From the NCBI GenBank assembly GCA_030770425.1, contig JASJFT010000184.1:1-64000 (forward strand): 64,000 nucleotides of DNA, read 5' to 3'. Shown piece after piece: positions 1-12,500 of the stretch (positions within the stretch are counted from its first letter, which is position 1; the number at the start of each line of letters is the position of its first letter). This stretch comes from Darksidea phi (Eukaryota > Ascomycota > Dothideomycetes > Pleosporales > Lentitheciaceae). The notes beneath the pieces were generated by a model that saw only the letters and a program-made list of their open reading frames with translations, made no database searches and had not been told where the DNA came from. The position numbers and the translations under genes were made by a program.

Positions 1-896
1 ATCACGAAAAACACAGCCAGCCCAGGAGCCAACGTGACGTCACGCCGGGTAGTGGCCCAAGCTCCTGGGGGAGGGGCGACACGATAATAACGCTGAGACC
101 ATAATCAGTATAAGTACATTAACTTCGGGCTTCATATAGGACTTACCAGTATCCTAGTATAAATACAAGCGTGATACCAGTCTTTCGAGATCGACTCAAG
201 TGAAGAGACCATATCTTCGGCACGGGCAAGATCAGGATTACTAAATCGATGAAAACGCTAGGAATAGCGCTACCTGTCCATAGTGCGCTGGTAGTTCCAC
301 ACTGTCCCGGTCGCATTGGGTCCCAGCCTTTCTCAACCGGGCTGCACATAAAGACGGTGCCGAGGACAATTCCTATAAGCCACGCGATATTCAAGCCGTG
401 CGTTGCCCACAAGGTATAGTTCCACCACCTGGAATTTGCGTGTTTCGGAAACAGACGGGTGAGGAAAAGTAGAGCGGACACCTTAGTAAGAAAGAGCGAA
501 ATGTCATAGAGGTAGTAAGTGCAATAAAGAAGCTTGAATATCTTCGGCAAGTTTTCTGGCGGCACCATCCAGATGTGATGGCCAAAGCCTAGATGCACTT
601 GAGCGAATGCGAGCCCAAAGAAAATCATTATAAAAAACTATCAGCAGTGTCAGAGTAATTAACGACGGTCTTAACAAGACTGCAAAACGCACCACAGCTA
701 ACAAAGCAACCCAATCATCCCACCAGAAACGGTGCAAACTCGTTGCAGACATGGTACGCGCACCCAGCGCGCGAGACCAAAACCTGAGAGTTATTGCTGC
801 CGTTGTCAAAATGACTAAGAAAATGAGGAAAGCTTTGTAAGTAGGCGCACGATTTTCCTCAGAGCCCGGAGGCAGTGCTAGTTGCGTCGTTGACAT
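1..896 (-). CDS. Fungal rhodopsin-like integral membrane protein (3' end outside window)
   Basis: Multi-pass membrane protein of the fungal rhodopsin-like family (Pfam Fung_rhodopsin type); the function of the family is largely unknown. The start is the ATG at 896-894. Exon 1 (896-693) encodes a first TM helix and the conserved FWWDDWVAL segment. An intron at 692-638 has a GTGCGT donor, a CTGAC branch site and a TAG acceptor. Exon 2 (637-147) carries helices with the HHIW, CSPVEKGWDP and QCG motifs normal for this family. A second intron at 146-93 (GTAAGT...CAG) leads to an exon that continues off the left edge. Its C-terminus cannot be judged. It is transcribed away from the MFS gene, and membership in the PKS locus is possible but unproven. 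Confidence 0.72.
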
Positions 897-2055
897 GAGG
901 AGAGGCAGACCTGTACACCAGGTCAGGAGGCAACAGAGCTTCAAGAGTGGAGACGTCAGGCAAAGCGGAATAAAAGTCAAGACAACGGACGAACTCGCAA
1001 GAGGAAGAGGGCAATATATGCGCAGAATGTGGTACACAGTATGTCTTGACGCATGCCTACGCACTTCTGAGAAACCGAAGCAGCAGTGCATGCTAGACGT
1101 AAGCTCAATAGCCCAATGAGGAAGGTATATAGAACGGACATTCGTCGTCTCTCTTCAATAGTTATGCCTACTTTGTACTCCCGGAGAAGAGCAAGGTTTC
1201 GAGTAGCGGGGCAGTAGGAGGGTGGAGGGGCTAGGGCTCAGGCTGCGTAGTTAAATCAGTCATGCTGACCGCTTAATACAATTCCACTCCCGAAAAACCA
1301 AGCTAATGAAGCCCTGCCCGGCTGCCAAGAGCCGTTCCAGAATGGCCACGACCACTGATCCGGGCACGTACGCTCACTACAAGGACGATCAGGTGCCGAC
1401 GGAGATGGTGGGCATGGCAGGTAAATTGTGATATGCAAGGGTGTCCGCAGCTTACTAGGTGATGCAGTTGGGGATCGACATGTCAGCATAGCCCATTGGT
1501 CCTAGGTGCCCTGGCGCCCGGAGAACAACCCTTGAAAGACCGGACGAATGCGGGGGCTAAAACTGCAGACAGATGGCCACTTCGGCAGCTAGTACAAACT
1601 TTATATTGACTTCATGCAATATTGGGGCACAGCTAGAATTGATGTAGTGTCTCGCTCAAGCAAGGTTTAGAAGTAAACTGAGCTGGAAATTGTGGCATGG
1701 ATGAATCTGACACTAAAAATCTGTAGATCGTTTCACTACTATCAAGCAAGGAAGTTTCGGGTTCTGGAGTGGTTGGAAGTGCCGCAACCGCTGAGGTGGG
1801 TAGAGGACTCATTGGGTATTTTACGGCTTTACCCGTAACCCGCCGTTGGGGTAATAATGAATCTCACCGCGTGGCACAGCGTCGGTGCGGAACTTGCAAT
1901 AATGCCAAGCCATTTCTATTCAAGGCGCATCCACAGCCCTGTAATGTCCCTTCTTGGCTGGCGCGTAATTTCTTAGAGATATTTTAATTGGGGTTGGCAT
2001 CTGAGGGTGAAACACTATCCATCACGCCCCCGCTTCTACTCACAAGCTACACGCC
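897..2055. other. Intergenic region, no gene recognised
   Basis: About 1.16 kb between the divergent rhodopsin-like and MFS genes. Open frames here are short and resemble no family I know. It must hold the promoters of both genes. I cannot name a binding site. Confidence 0.6.
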
Positions 2056-3784
2056 ATGGCCTCATCATCAATTTCTCCGGCACCTCTGTCACCGTTGAAC
2101 GCATCATCGGCCGGGGAAACCGCACAGGAAGACGCCAAACAGGCAACAAACGAGAAGAACGACATGCTGCCTGAGACACGGGTCCAGAGCGGGAGCGACA
2201 ATGAAGCCTATACCAAGCGCAAGTTGAGGGGGATATCTTGGTTCCTCGTCATTGTGGCAGTATTGTCGCCGACCTTCCTTTACGCGCTTGATAATACAGT
2301 TATGGCGAATGTACGCCCAAGTATCATCGACACATTTGGCCACATTGACATGCTTACATGGCTGTCGGTATCTTATCCCATGGGGGAGGTAGGAGCCAAT
2401 CCCTTATGGTTCGTTACTTTTTTGATCTGCGTGTCGTCTACCTTCTGACGGATTTAGGGGGAAGCTCAATGATCAATTCAACAACAATCTCCTATATCTC
2501 GCGGCTGTGCTTATATTCGAAGTTGGCTCGGCTGTCATCGGATCGGCTCAGTCTATCCAGGCCGTTATCATAGGTCGAGCAGTCGCTGGCTTTGGCGGCT
2601 CCGGTATCTACGTTGGAACAATCAATATCATATCCGCCATTACTACCCCAGCCGAACGGACACAGTACCTAAACTTTGTGGGTATGTCATGGAGCCTAGG
2701 TACCGTGTTGGGCCCCATCGTCGGCGGTGCTTTTGCCGATTCTGGAGCGACTTGGAGATGGGCCTTCTATATCAATATTTGCATTGCTGCCTTTTCGGTT
2801 CCAATATGCATTTATCTGGTCCCGCCACTTGCCCACGCGGTTTCATTCACCTTGTTCGAACGCATCAAGCGCATCGATTATCTAGGCGCAGTTCTATTCA
2901 TGGGAGCAGTTGGCTCCATTGTTATGGTCCTTGGATTTGGCGGAGCTGAGTACGACTGGAAAAGCGGGCAGATGATTGGGCTTTATGTGGCCACAGTGGT
3001 TCTCTGGACCGCATTCATTGTGCAGCAGGGCCTATGTCTGCTAACCGTTGACCGGATTTTCCCCGCGCAGTTAGCTTGCAACTGGGAGATGGTAAATCTT
3101 TTTTCCTGGACCGCCATTGCTATTGCCAATATTGTCGTCACAATCTACTCGCTGCCACTATTCTTCCAGTTTACCTACGGCGACTCGGCTCTCCGCTCGG
3201 CAGTCTATACTTTACCCTTCATTCTCAGCGTGGTCGCTAGCGCTGGTGCCGGTGGACCAACTTTCTCTAGATACCCGATCTATATGCCCTGGTTTGCCGG
3301 CGCTAGCGCCCTAATGCTGATCGGTAACGGTCTTCTTTCGACAATCGACTACAATACCTCTCGCGGCGCTATCTGCGGCTACACCGTTCTCCAGGGCATC
3401 GGCGTAGGTCCGGTGATCCAACTTGGATACACCGTTGGTCAGACGAAGGTACCACGCTCTGTCGTGCCCCAGGTCACGGCATTCTTGACGTGTGCTCAAA
3501 TGGCTGGGCTTGCTCTGTCGCTCGGTATTGCGACCTCCGTGTTCTTGAATCGCGCCACAGATGATATCGCCGCTATTTTGCCCGCCACATCCCGTGACTT
3601 TATCCAAGCCAGCATTAATGGAGTCAGGACGGGACTTCTGCAGGATATCTCCCCCGAAAATCGCCTTCGCGTTCTACAAATTGTTGCGCGAAACATTGGC
3701 AAGGTATTTTATATGAATATTGCAGGTGCAGCACTCGGTTTCCTGACGTCTCTCACGATGAAACGTGAAAGACTGACATTGTAA
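2056..3784 (+). CDS. MFS drug/metabolite efflux transporter, 14-TM (DHA2) type
   Basis: Predicted plasma-membrane proton antiporter of the major facilitator superfamily, 559 residues. Exon 1 is 2056-2408, a 49-bp intron is 2409-2457 (GTTCGT...TTTAG), and exon 2 is 2458-3784; the frame is kept across the junction. The N-terminal ~70 residues are polar and cytosolic. Then comes LDNTVMANV, which matches the first-helix signature of DHA2 transporters, followed by GKLND after helix 2 and GRAVAGFGGSGIYVG in the helix 4-5 region. About fourteen hydrophobic segments follow to the C-terminus. Such transporters often sit in polyketide clusters, and this one lies in the same orientation just upstream of the FSH hydrolase and PKS genes. 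A role in exporting the cluster product or giving self-resistance is inferred. The gene looks intact. Confidence 0.88.
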
Positions 3785-5361
3785 TCCTCTTGTTCAGGGG
3801 AATCTGCGTGCTTTAAAAAACCGGATGGCGTTGAAAAAGACAGATCTTCATTGGAGGTAAGGCCACCGCAACCGGGAAGCTCGTGGGGCCGCTCCGTTGG
3901 ATAAATCGAGACGCATTCGACCGGTTAGGCGTTTTAAACTCTGAACGTGTTTTCTTCTTCTCATGACGCCACTGCTGTAAGGTGAAAATGGGCAAAACAT
4001 CAAAATGCAGACTATCTTGTATCTCAAGTGCGATCTTTCCAATATCATGCAAGGAAACATATCACTGGCACGTCAGTGATTGTCATGGCGAACAAGAACA
4101 GTAATAATCGTCAACTTTGGTTTGTAGTTTTACGTGTCCGTAGGATATAGCCATCCTTCTTGGGCTTTCCTATCGGCAACAGTAAGTAGAGCTAGTTCCG
4201 GATGGTTCACCGGAACACAAAGCAACGAGTGTGGTGGTACATCGGTAAAAGTGGTATTGGATGCTGCGTAAAGCCTGGTCCACCCAGATCGCGGGGCTCT
4301 ACAGGCTCTTAATTTTAGGCTAAACATCACCGGCGAGGGACCTAGAAAAGACGGGCCTCGCCAGAACAGGATACAACGACCCTGTTCACATGCAGCGGAG
4401 ATGACCTTTTGTTTGAACCCCTGTTGCAGTGTTGCCTAGCTACTGGCCGGTGGAACTAACAAAGCGGGGTTTGGCTTCGAAGGATTCCGTTCTGGATCTG
4501 CAGCTGGGACAGTAATGTCTACGAGAGTACTGGGGTCGATGGGAAAAAGAAGTGGAAAACATACATGGAAGCGACGGGAAGGCGATGCTAAGAAGTTTTA
4601 ACTAAAGAATATACATCATAACGGGGCTGCAGACGGATCTTCTGATCACCAATTAAGCCTTCAAGAAGCTCAGTAGGCTTTTTTTATGTATGAAAATCCT
4701 CCCACCCTAAGAGCCTGTCTGAGAATGCGGTACTAAAGCGGTGTAGACAGAATATACAACGTACCGAGATTTCATTAATGGAACCCTATTGGAGAGTTTG
4801 CTATGAGTTCCATCGCAACTCCGCGTTTAACGTCTCTGGATAGCAGAGCCATTGATAGGCATCGAAGTGCCGCATACGCAGCTCGGTGACCGACGAGCGC
4901 CGGAAGACGCGCAAGCGGACCGCAGACCGGACCGGCCCGGACACGCCGATAGCGTTGAATATCGTGCTGCCCCCTGTCCGCAGGATTCCCAATAACCCTT
5001 CTCAATTTCACCCATCGACCCCACCCTCGGCGCAGTGTGAACGCCAATGCGGACTTCGGTCTCAGCTGGGCATTGCAGACAAATGTGCCACAACAGGCCG
5101 CATCAAATGTAACATCCGTATGTAACAGCAAAGCCTGTTAGATGGACTATGCCCCGCACGCGGTGTGACGGGCAAAGTCTTCGTGCGTTATGGCCCCTTA
5201 TCAAATCCTTTTACCACACAGCCTTATGAACAGTACATATAGTGGTCAAAGCAATTGATTTCTGCTGCAGGGGTGCCTGCAACGAGCGCATGAACCACAT
5301 TTCGTCATCCTCTTTTTGCTTAGTTCTGTTTGTCGGCGTGGTATTGAAAACTCTCGCCAAT
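3785..5361. other. Intergenic region, no gene recognised
   Basis: About 1.58 kb between the MFS and FSH genes. Open frames around 4775-5131 exist on both strands but resemble no known family and seem to reflect local GC-rich composition. I see no relic of a pathway regulator. Confidence 0.55.
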
Positions 5362-6232
5362 ATGAAGATCCTTTGCCTTCATGGAAACGGAAGCAACAGT
5401 AGGGTAAGCTTTGACCCGATTCCCGTGATAGGAGATAAGAAATTCGGACACTAAAACCTGGCCTCTATAGATAATGCAGCTACAAACAGGTTCGTCATGC
5501 AGCCCACATCAACAGCTTGCCAAAAGGGTTACTGATAGAGTATCTTAGCACCGTTGAGGCATGACTTGGAAGATGACCATGAGTACGAGTTTGTAGAGGC
5601 TGCCGAGCGGGCACCTATGTCCGAAGGTGAGCGCGCTTCTTTATCCTGGGTGGACCCCTGCGTATTCAGGATATACTTCTTTGCAAAGAGGATGCTAGTG
5701 CTAACGCAGTCAGGTAGGGCTTGAGGTGCTCTCGTCTTTCGGAGAGGCATTCTACGCCTTCTACAATCCTCAGGACCTCTCTACACTTCAGCGCTCCATC
5801 AATCAGCTGGATGATTATTTGTTAGCAGAAGGGCCTTTTGACGCTATAATGGGATTCTCCGGTGGAGCTGTGCTAGCCGCCATGTATCTGATAGATCAGC
5901 AGTGTCAGCAGGATCGGGGCGAAGGCAAGGCAAAGGCACCCTTCAAGTGCGGGATTTTCCTATCGAGCGCATCCTGCAGAATGGAGAGAAGCATTGTGGG
6001 GTTGGGCGTAGATGATGCTGGCGAGAGCTTGATAAAAATCCCCACAGTGCACATATGGGGTTCAAACGATGTAACGGCGCCGACAGGAGGTGAAGACTTG
6101 AGCAGGATGTGCGATCGAGCTCAGCGACAGATCTTGGTTCACGATGGTGGACATGAAATTCCTCGCCAAAACTACTTGATGGAATCTGTTCATGCTATTC
6201 GCAGAACTTTGGACCTAGCTGAGCGCAGTTAG
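5362..6232 (+). CDS. FSH-family serine hydrolase (LovG-like polyketide release candidate)
   Basis: Alpha/beta-hydrolase of the fungal FSH (serine hydrolase FSH1) family, 217 residues. Four exons give one open frame: 5362-5403, a 19-nt microexon at 5471-5489, 5549-5626 and 5718-6232. Exon 1 encodes the family start MKILCLHGNGSNS. The microexon adds IMQLQT, which is expected at this place in the family. The catalytic triad is visible: Ser94 in GFSGG, Asp164 in WGSNDVT and His192 in DGGHE. The first G after Ser replaces the usual Q. FSH proteins include LovG, which releases the chain from a highly reducing PKS lacking a thioesterase. The PKS starts 328 bp downstream on the same strand and has no release domain, so that role is inferred. 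Upstream in-frame Met codons lack family similarity, so I chose 5362. Confidence 0.85.
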
Positions 6233-6560
6233 GCAGCTGGGAGTCAGTACATGGGTGTTTATGCGAGCTCAGATTGTTTACCCAACCTGTAAGGCGAGAA
6301 CCCATATGGCGTCGTCATGCCTGTTGAAACCTGGAACTATTTTAATTAAAGATGCATTGACTGACCGGACTATTAATATACCGTTGCTGACGCCAAGCCG
6401 TAAGGCGGAGGGTGCAGCAAGAGGGGGTGGATGACATGCCTGTCAGCCCTTTAACTCCAAGCATTTTGTTGCCACTTAGCCGCTGTTCGTCGTCTTAACC
6501 CTCTTTTTTCTACCAATCCCACACTACCTGTTGTTACCAGTTCCTACATCCATTACAATC
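6233..6560. promoter_or_regulatory. Probable promoter region of the PKS
   Basis: 328 bp between the FSH stop and the PKS start, containing the FSH 3' end signals and the PKS promoter. A pyrimidine-rich stretch precedes the PKS ATG, as is common in fungal promoters. No transcription-factor site can be named with confidence. Confidence 0.35.
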
Positions 6561-9500
6561 ATGAGCGGCTCCAAGCCCAAAACTTGTACCCATAGCAGCT
6601 CGCTTCGTACAGCATCATACCGCGAACCGTTGCCTACTGGCGAGTCGCCGATCAGTTTAAACGATGTAGATTGCAGTGATTCCGAAAATTTCGATCTCGA
6701 GCTGGACGGAGATGAGGCTGATCCCATAGTTGTCTGTGGATTTTCTGTCAAGTTCCCTCAAGAAGCTACTTCCGCTGAAGGACTTTGGGAAATGATGATG
6801 AAAAGGAAATGTGCAATGACTGAATTTCCTCCGGATCGAATCAATCTGAAAGGCTTCCGAAGTAGGAGCAGTCGGTTGAATACAGTGAGTTCGATGCATT
6901 CATGGCCCCTGACACGAATCCGAGTATGCACGTGCTAACAGCCGACGAGATACCGGCGAAAGGTGGTCATTTTGTCAAAGACGACCTGTCCGTGTTTGAT
7001 GCTGATTTCTTCTCTCTGCCGCCAACCGAGGCAGGCTCGATAGATCCCATGCAGAGGTGGCTTTTAGAGACGGCGTATCGAGCGTTGGAAAATGGTAAGC
7101 TGTTAAATTGAATTCTATTCATCTCCTATTCGAGCCCATAATGACAATAAGACTAACGAAATATGTAGCCGGGATTACTATGGAAAGAATCTCCGTTTCT
7201 CGCACTGCGGTTTACACTGGTTCCTTCGGTTTTGACTACATGTTACAGTTATGTCGAGACCCTGAAAATCCACCCACGTACGCAGCGCTCGGTTTTGGTA
7301 TCAGTATGCTCGCAAATCGACTTAGTTGGTTTTTCAACCTTTGCGGACCGAGCATCGGTCTTGATTCAGCATGTTCAAGTTCTGCCATGGCTGTCGACAC
7401 TGCTTGTCAGGCATTACGTAACGGCTCTTGTGACATGGTATTTCCTAACTTTAATCCCATTTTTAAGTGAAGCTAATAAGCTAAATGCAGGCTATTGTCG
7501 CGGGTTGTAATACCGCCAACTCTCCGGAGTCATATACATGGATGTCCAACATTAACTTTCTATCCCCAGATAGCCGATGCTATTCCTTCGACCATCGAGC
7601 TAATGGCTACGCTCGAGGGGAAGGCGTTGGAGTCGTTCTTCTGAAACGGCTCTCTGATGCTATCCGAGATGGGAACACTATTCGCGCAGTAATTCGATCA
7701 ACAGCCTCAAATGAAGACGGTCGAACACCGGGGATTACGCAACCCAGCCGTACCGCTCAAGAACGCTTGATTAAGGAGACGTACCAGAAATCGGGACTCT
7801 CCATGTCACATACCAGATTTTTCGAAGCTCATGGAACGGGTACAGCAATAGGAGACCCTCGCGAGGCACAAGCCATTGGTTCGGCCTTCCGGAAACACCG
7901 TTCCACCGAAGCGCCAGTCTACGTGTATGAGTTGCTTAAATTACACGGTGATAAAGAGCTAATAATAAGTGCAGAGGAGCTCTGAAGTCTAATATCGGCC
8001 ATCTCGAAGGAGCCAGTGGTTTGGCGGCCCTTGTGAAGACTATTCTCGTCCTTGAGAAAGGTATCATACCTCCAAATGCTAACTTCGAAAAACTCAACCC
8101 TAAGATTGACGCGGAGTTCTTGAAAGTCAAAGTGCAAAAGATTCCAATACAAAAGTTAAACTACAGTGCGATGAAGGCAATGCTTGTACAGGCCACATGA
8201 TTGCCAAGATGTCAATGGACCTCATAGGACCATACCAAACCCTATTCTGTACGACTTGCTGAAAAAAAAGCTCAAATAAGCGAGCTGTTAGCCCTAGCCT
8301 ATTGAGCTTCTGAGGCAGCAAAGAATACCGAATTGAGTTTTGGGTTTGTTTATGGCCGAGCCTAAAAGGCGCGGCTCGTTTGACACATCTGAATGGATCG
8401 AGAAAGACGCGTGCGAAAATCTACACTGTGGGAAAAACCTACTAGGGGACGCATATGAAGGGGGGGTTTTTTTGCCTTTTTTTTTTTTTTTTTTTTTTTG
8501 GATATACTAACGTTTTACTACAGTTTCCCGAAAAAGCGCTCCCTTGGCCGACATCGGGCCTTCGACGAGCTTCGATCAATTCGTTTGGTTATGGAGGCGC
8601 AAATTCCCACATCGTTATTGACGACGCTTACAACTACCTACGCCTCAGGTCGTTGTCGGGCAAACATCGCACATCACCGTACCCACCGACATTATCCCAT
8701 GGATATGATCTTGCGTGTGATCTATCGCACGAATCTGAATATGTCCGGGAAGAAACACTGTGCAAATTACTTGTCTGGTCCAGTGCAGACAGTGACGGCA
8801 TCGCTCGAATGATGAATCTATTGCAAGATTGGTACAAGTCTGGAACCTCGCAGGAGAGAAAACGGGCGACCTTTCTGGAGGATCTAGCGTATACTCTTGA
8901 CAGCCATCGAAGCCAGCTCCAATGGAGATCTTTTGCATTGACAAAGACCCCAGCAGAACTGCCCGACTTACAGTCACGAATTTCTTCCCCTGTGAGAGTT
9001 CGTTCCAAAGCACCCCGGCTCGGGTTTGTATTTAGCGGGCAAGGCGGTCAGTGGTTTGCCATGGGGAGGGAACTTATGACGTATCCCTCATTCAGGATGG
9101 ATATAAATGAAGCTGAAAATTACCTAAGGGGCATAGGCTGTGAGTGGTCGGTGAAAGGCAAGCAGTCCAAGCCCATTAGCAGCGTTCTAATGTTGCAGAT
9201 GCTAACGTACCAAAGGTGAATTACTGAAGGGAAGGCATGAATCCAATATAGACAAACCCGAGCTCAGTCAAACGCTTTGCACAGTTTTGCAAGTGGCACT
9301 CGTCAATTTACTGCGCAGGTTCGACGTAATGCCCTCGGCTGTTGTGGGACATTCATCAGGTGAAATCGCAGCGGCGTAAGTCAAATCTAGCATCCTCATT
9401 TAAGCGTGGTGAAGAGTACTTCTAACATTCGGTGTACCAAACTAGTTATGCGAGTGGATATATTTCTTGCGAATCAGCATGGAAGCTAGCCTACTATAGA

Positions 9501-12500
9501 GGCGTCTGCTCGGCGGAGTTAGTCGATAGTTCGAGTTCTAACTCGACAGGCGCCATGGTATCTGTTGGATTACCACATCATCGAGCCAAGGACATGGTTG
9601 CAGCCGTTAACCGACGCGCTTCTATGTTTGGGATATGCATTGCCTGCATCAACAGTCCCAACAACATAACAATCGCCGGCGAATCACAACTTATAGACCA
9701 GCTCAAGGCACAATTGGATGAAGAAGGGGTGTTTGCACGTAAGCTTCGTGTACCGGTAGCCTATCATTCTCGCCAGATGGAAGCTGTCTCTAGCAAGTAC
9801 AGACTGATGATTCAGTCGGTATCAGAACCACGTCACACTGAAAGGTTGCTTCCTATGATATCTAGCGTCACCGGAGAGCGGGCTGGAGCGGATCAGCTTA
9901 CAGACCCGTCCTACTGGGCATTGAATATGACGTCGCCTGTTCTGTTTACACAGGCTGTCACAGTTATGTGCGAGCAGACCGGCACCGACATTGTCAAGAA
10001 AATCGACCGAAGCCATTTGTTTGCATCGGTTGTCGACCATCTTCTCGAGCTAGGACCCCATGCAACACTGCAAGGTCCGCTTCGCGAAATTCTTCGACTC
10101 AACCCGCGTGGAAAGTCCATTGGTTACAATTCAGTCTTGAAAAGAGGTCATTCGGCTGTCGAAACCACCCTCAGCGCTCTAGGTCATTTGCACTGTATGG
10201 GATATGCCGTAAACTTACGCGCAGTCAATCGACTGAGTAGAAATTACCGCCTAAGATCTCACGCTCCAACACAGCTATTGGGTGTTAAATCGAGGGACTG
10301 GAATGCATCTGAAGCACGATGGCGTAATTTCATCCGCATCATAGAGATGCCCTGGGCTGAGCAGCACGTTATTAATCGCAATGTTCTGTATCCGGCTTCA
10401 GGAATGCTGGTAATGGCTATCGAGGCGGCAAAACAACTAACGGGAGGAACTCACACTATACATGGCTACACCCTTCGCGATGTGCATATAGAAGGCCCGA
10501 TTGGCCTGGGCTCTGGAACGGGAAGTTTAGAAGTGCAGACTCACCTCCGCGAACTACACCACGCAAGTTTTGGTGAAAAGGCGTTCGAGTTTACTATCCG
10601 TACCTGGTCCAACAATGACTGGCTTCTCAATTGCCGCGGGTCTATCGCCGTGCAACTGTCTGCAACAACTGACAGTTGGGAGGAGGAAAAGAATACAGAA
10701 CAGCGACGTGACATCGCCAGGAGCCTCGCAGCGTTGAAATCCCACTGTTCCAAGTCAGTTGATGCTGGGCGTATGTACAACTTTCTAGAGCGAAGTGGAT
10801 ATAAGTACGGCTCGGTCTTTCGCGCGGCGCAGCAACAACGCTATAATGAAGACACCAACCAAGCCACCGCCGAAGTGGAGCTTTATCGATTATCTGAGGA
10901 TGACCCTGTAGTTCATCCAGTGTCGCTCGATGCTATCCTGCATCTCGCCTTCACAGCATTGTCTTGCGGGGGCTCAAAGCCAATGGCGACAAGTATCCCT
11001 TCTCGGATCGGATGTCTTTGGGTATCAAACGACGGTCTATCTTGGCCTGGTCGATCAACAGTAACCGCGTTTACCAGCATTCAGAACGTCACTAAGCGTG
11101 GGTTCTCCTGTACTGGCGGGGCTTTGGACAGCGGTTCCTTGAGAGAGTTAGAATTGTGGTATGAGGGCTTCGAACTAGTCAATATCACATCGGAAGCAAC
11201 AGAAGTCGCGCTTCTCCCGAATCCGAAACAGTTCTCTATGAACATCGAATGTAAAGTGGCTCTGGACAAGCTAAGCTACCCGGAGATATACGACTTGCTT
11301 CATAACTCACGACCTATCGCTCAAGACCTCTCAAGCTTTTATCAAGACGTACAGCTACTTGTTGAAGCTACCTTGGAGCACCTGGTCGAAACTGTAGACA
11401 TCACTATGCTTAACAGCCAAGATTCATGGAAAAGGCGGTACTGGAGCTGGGCTGAGCACCATCTCAAACAACAATATCGTAGGCCTTACCCGGATCACCT
11501 TGGCTCGCCTACCCGCAAAATGTGTCGATCATTTCAAGAGCTGAGCGAAAGCATTTCCAACACGAGCAGAATGGGTCGGCTCTATGTAGAGGTAGCCGCA
11601 AACCTTATTGCGATGTTTAATAACGAAGTCAACCCACTTGACCTCTTATTAAAGTCAGGCCTGTTGAAGGATGGGTACGATGAGTGGGCTGAATATGACT
11701 GCGCGAAGCAAGTTGCAAGTTACATCGATTTGCTAGCTCATCAAAGACCCGGTATGAACATTCTCGAAGTTGGCGGCGGGACTGGAGCAACCACACGGAA
11801 CCTGACCAGGGCACTTCGAGCAGTTGCAGATAATCCCTTGCAACCTCTTCGGTGCAACCGATATGATTTCACCGACATATCTGTGGCATTTTTGGAGCAG
11901 GCGCGAGATGAATTTGCCGTTTGCCTTTCACAAATGACATTCAAGACACTGAACATCGAGCAGAATTTCGCCGATCAGGGCTATATGGAAGAGTTTTACG
12001 ATGTTATTGTCGCTGACAATGTGCTTCATGTCACGTCTGACCTAGGAAAGACCCTGCAAAACGTTCGAAAAGCTCTCAAGCCCGGCGGGAAGCTTATCAT
12101 GCACGAACTGCTAAGGCCAAACGGATGGACTGCAGGATTTATCTTCGGTGTATTTCCAGGATGGTGGCTTGGTGTTGAGGATGGTCGTGTTTTATCACCA
12201 AATCTGACCTCCGAAGGGTGGAATACCCTATTAGAAGCGAATGGATTCTCTGGTGTCGACATGGTCCTGCGGGATTTTGACAACGATGAGTCACATCAAG
12301 TGGGCTGGCTCGTGGCTACAGCAATCGAAGAGAACTTAACGCTGCCACCAAGCATACAACCTCAATCGCGGCATCAAGCGATCATTGTCATTGACAAGAG
12401 CCTGGAGCAACAGCGACTACTATCGGAAGACCTGGTCCCTCCGCTTTATGATCTCACTGGATCGGAGCCACGCGTTCTTGATCTCGCCACCACGGCTAAT

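Noticed and set aside
4775..5131. 118-codon minus-strand frame with several Cys considered as a Zn2Cys6 regulator
   Set aside because: Cysteine spacing does not fit a binuclear cluster, and no other regulator features are seen.
6841..6960. Apparent frameshift in the PKS ketosynthase, suggesting a broken gene
   Set aside because: An intron at 6885-6949 (GTGAGT donor, GAG acceptor) restores the family sequence in phase.
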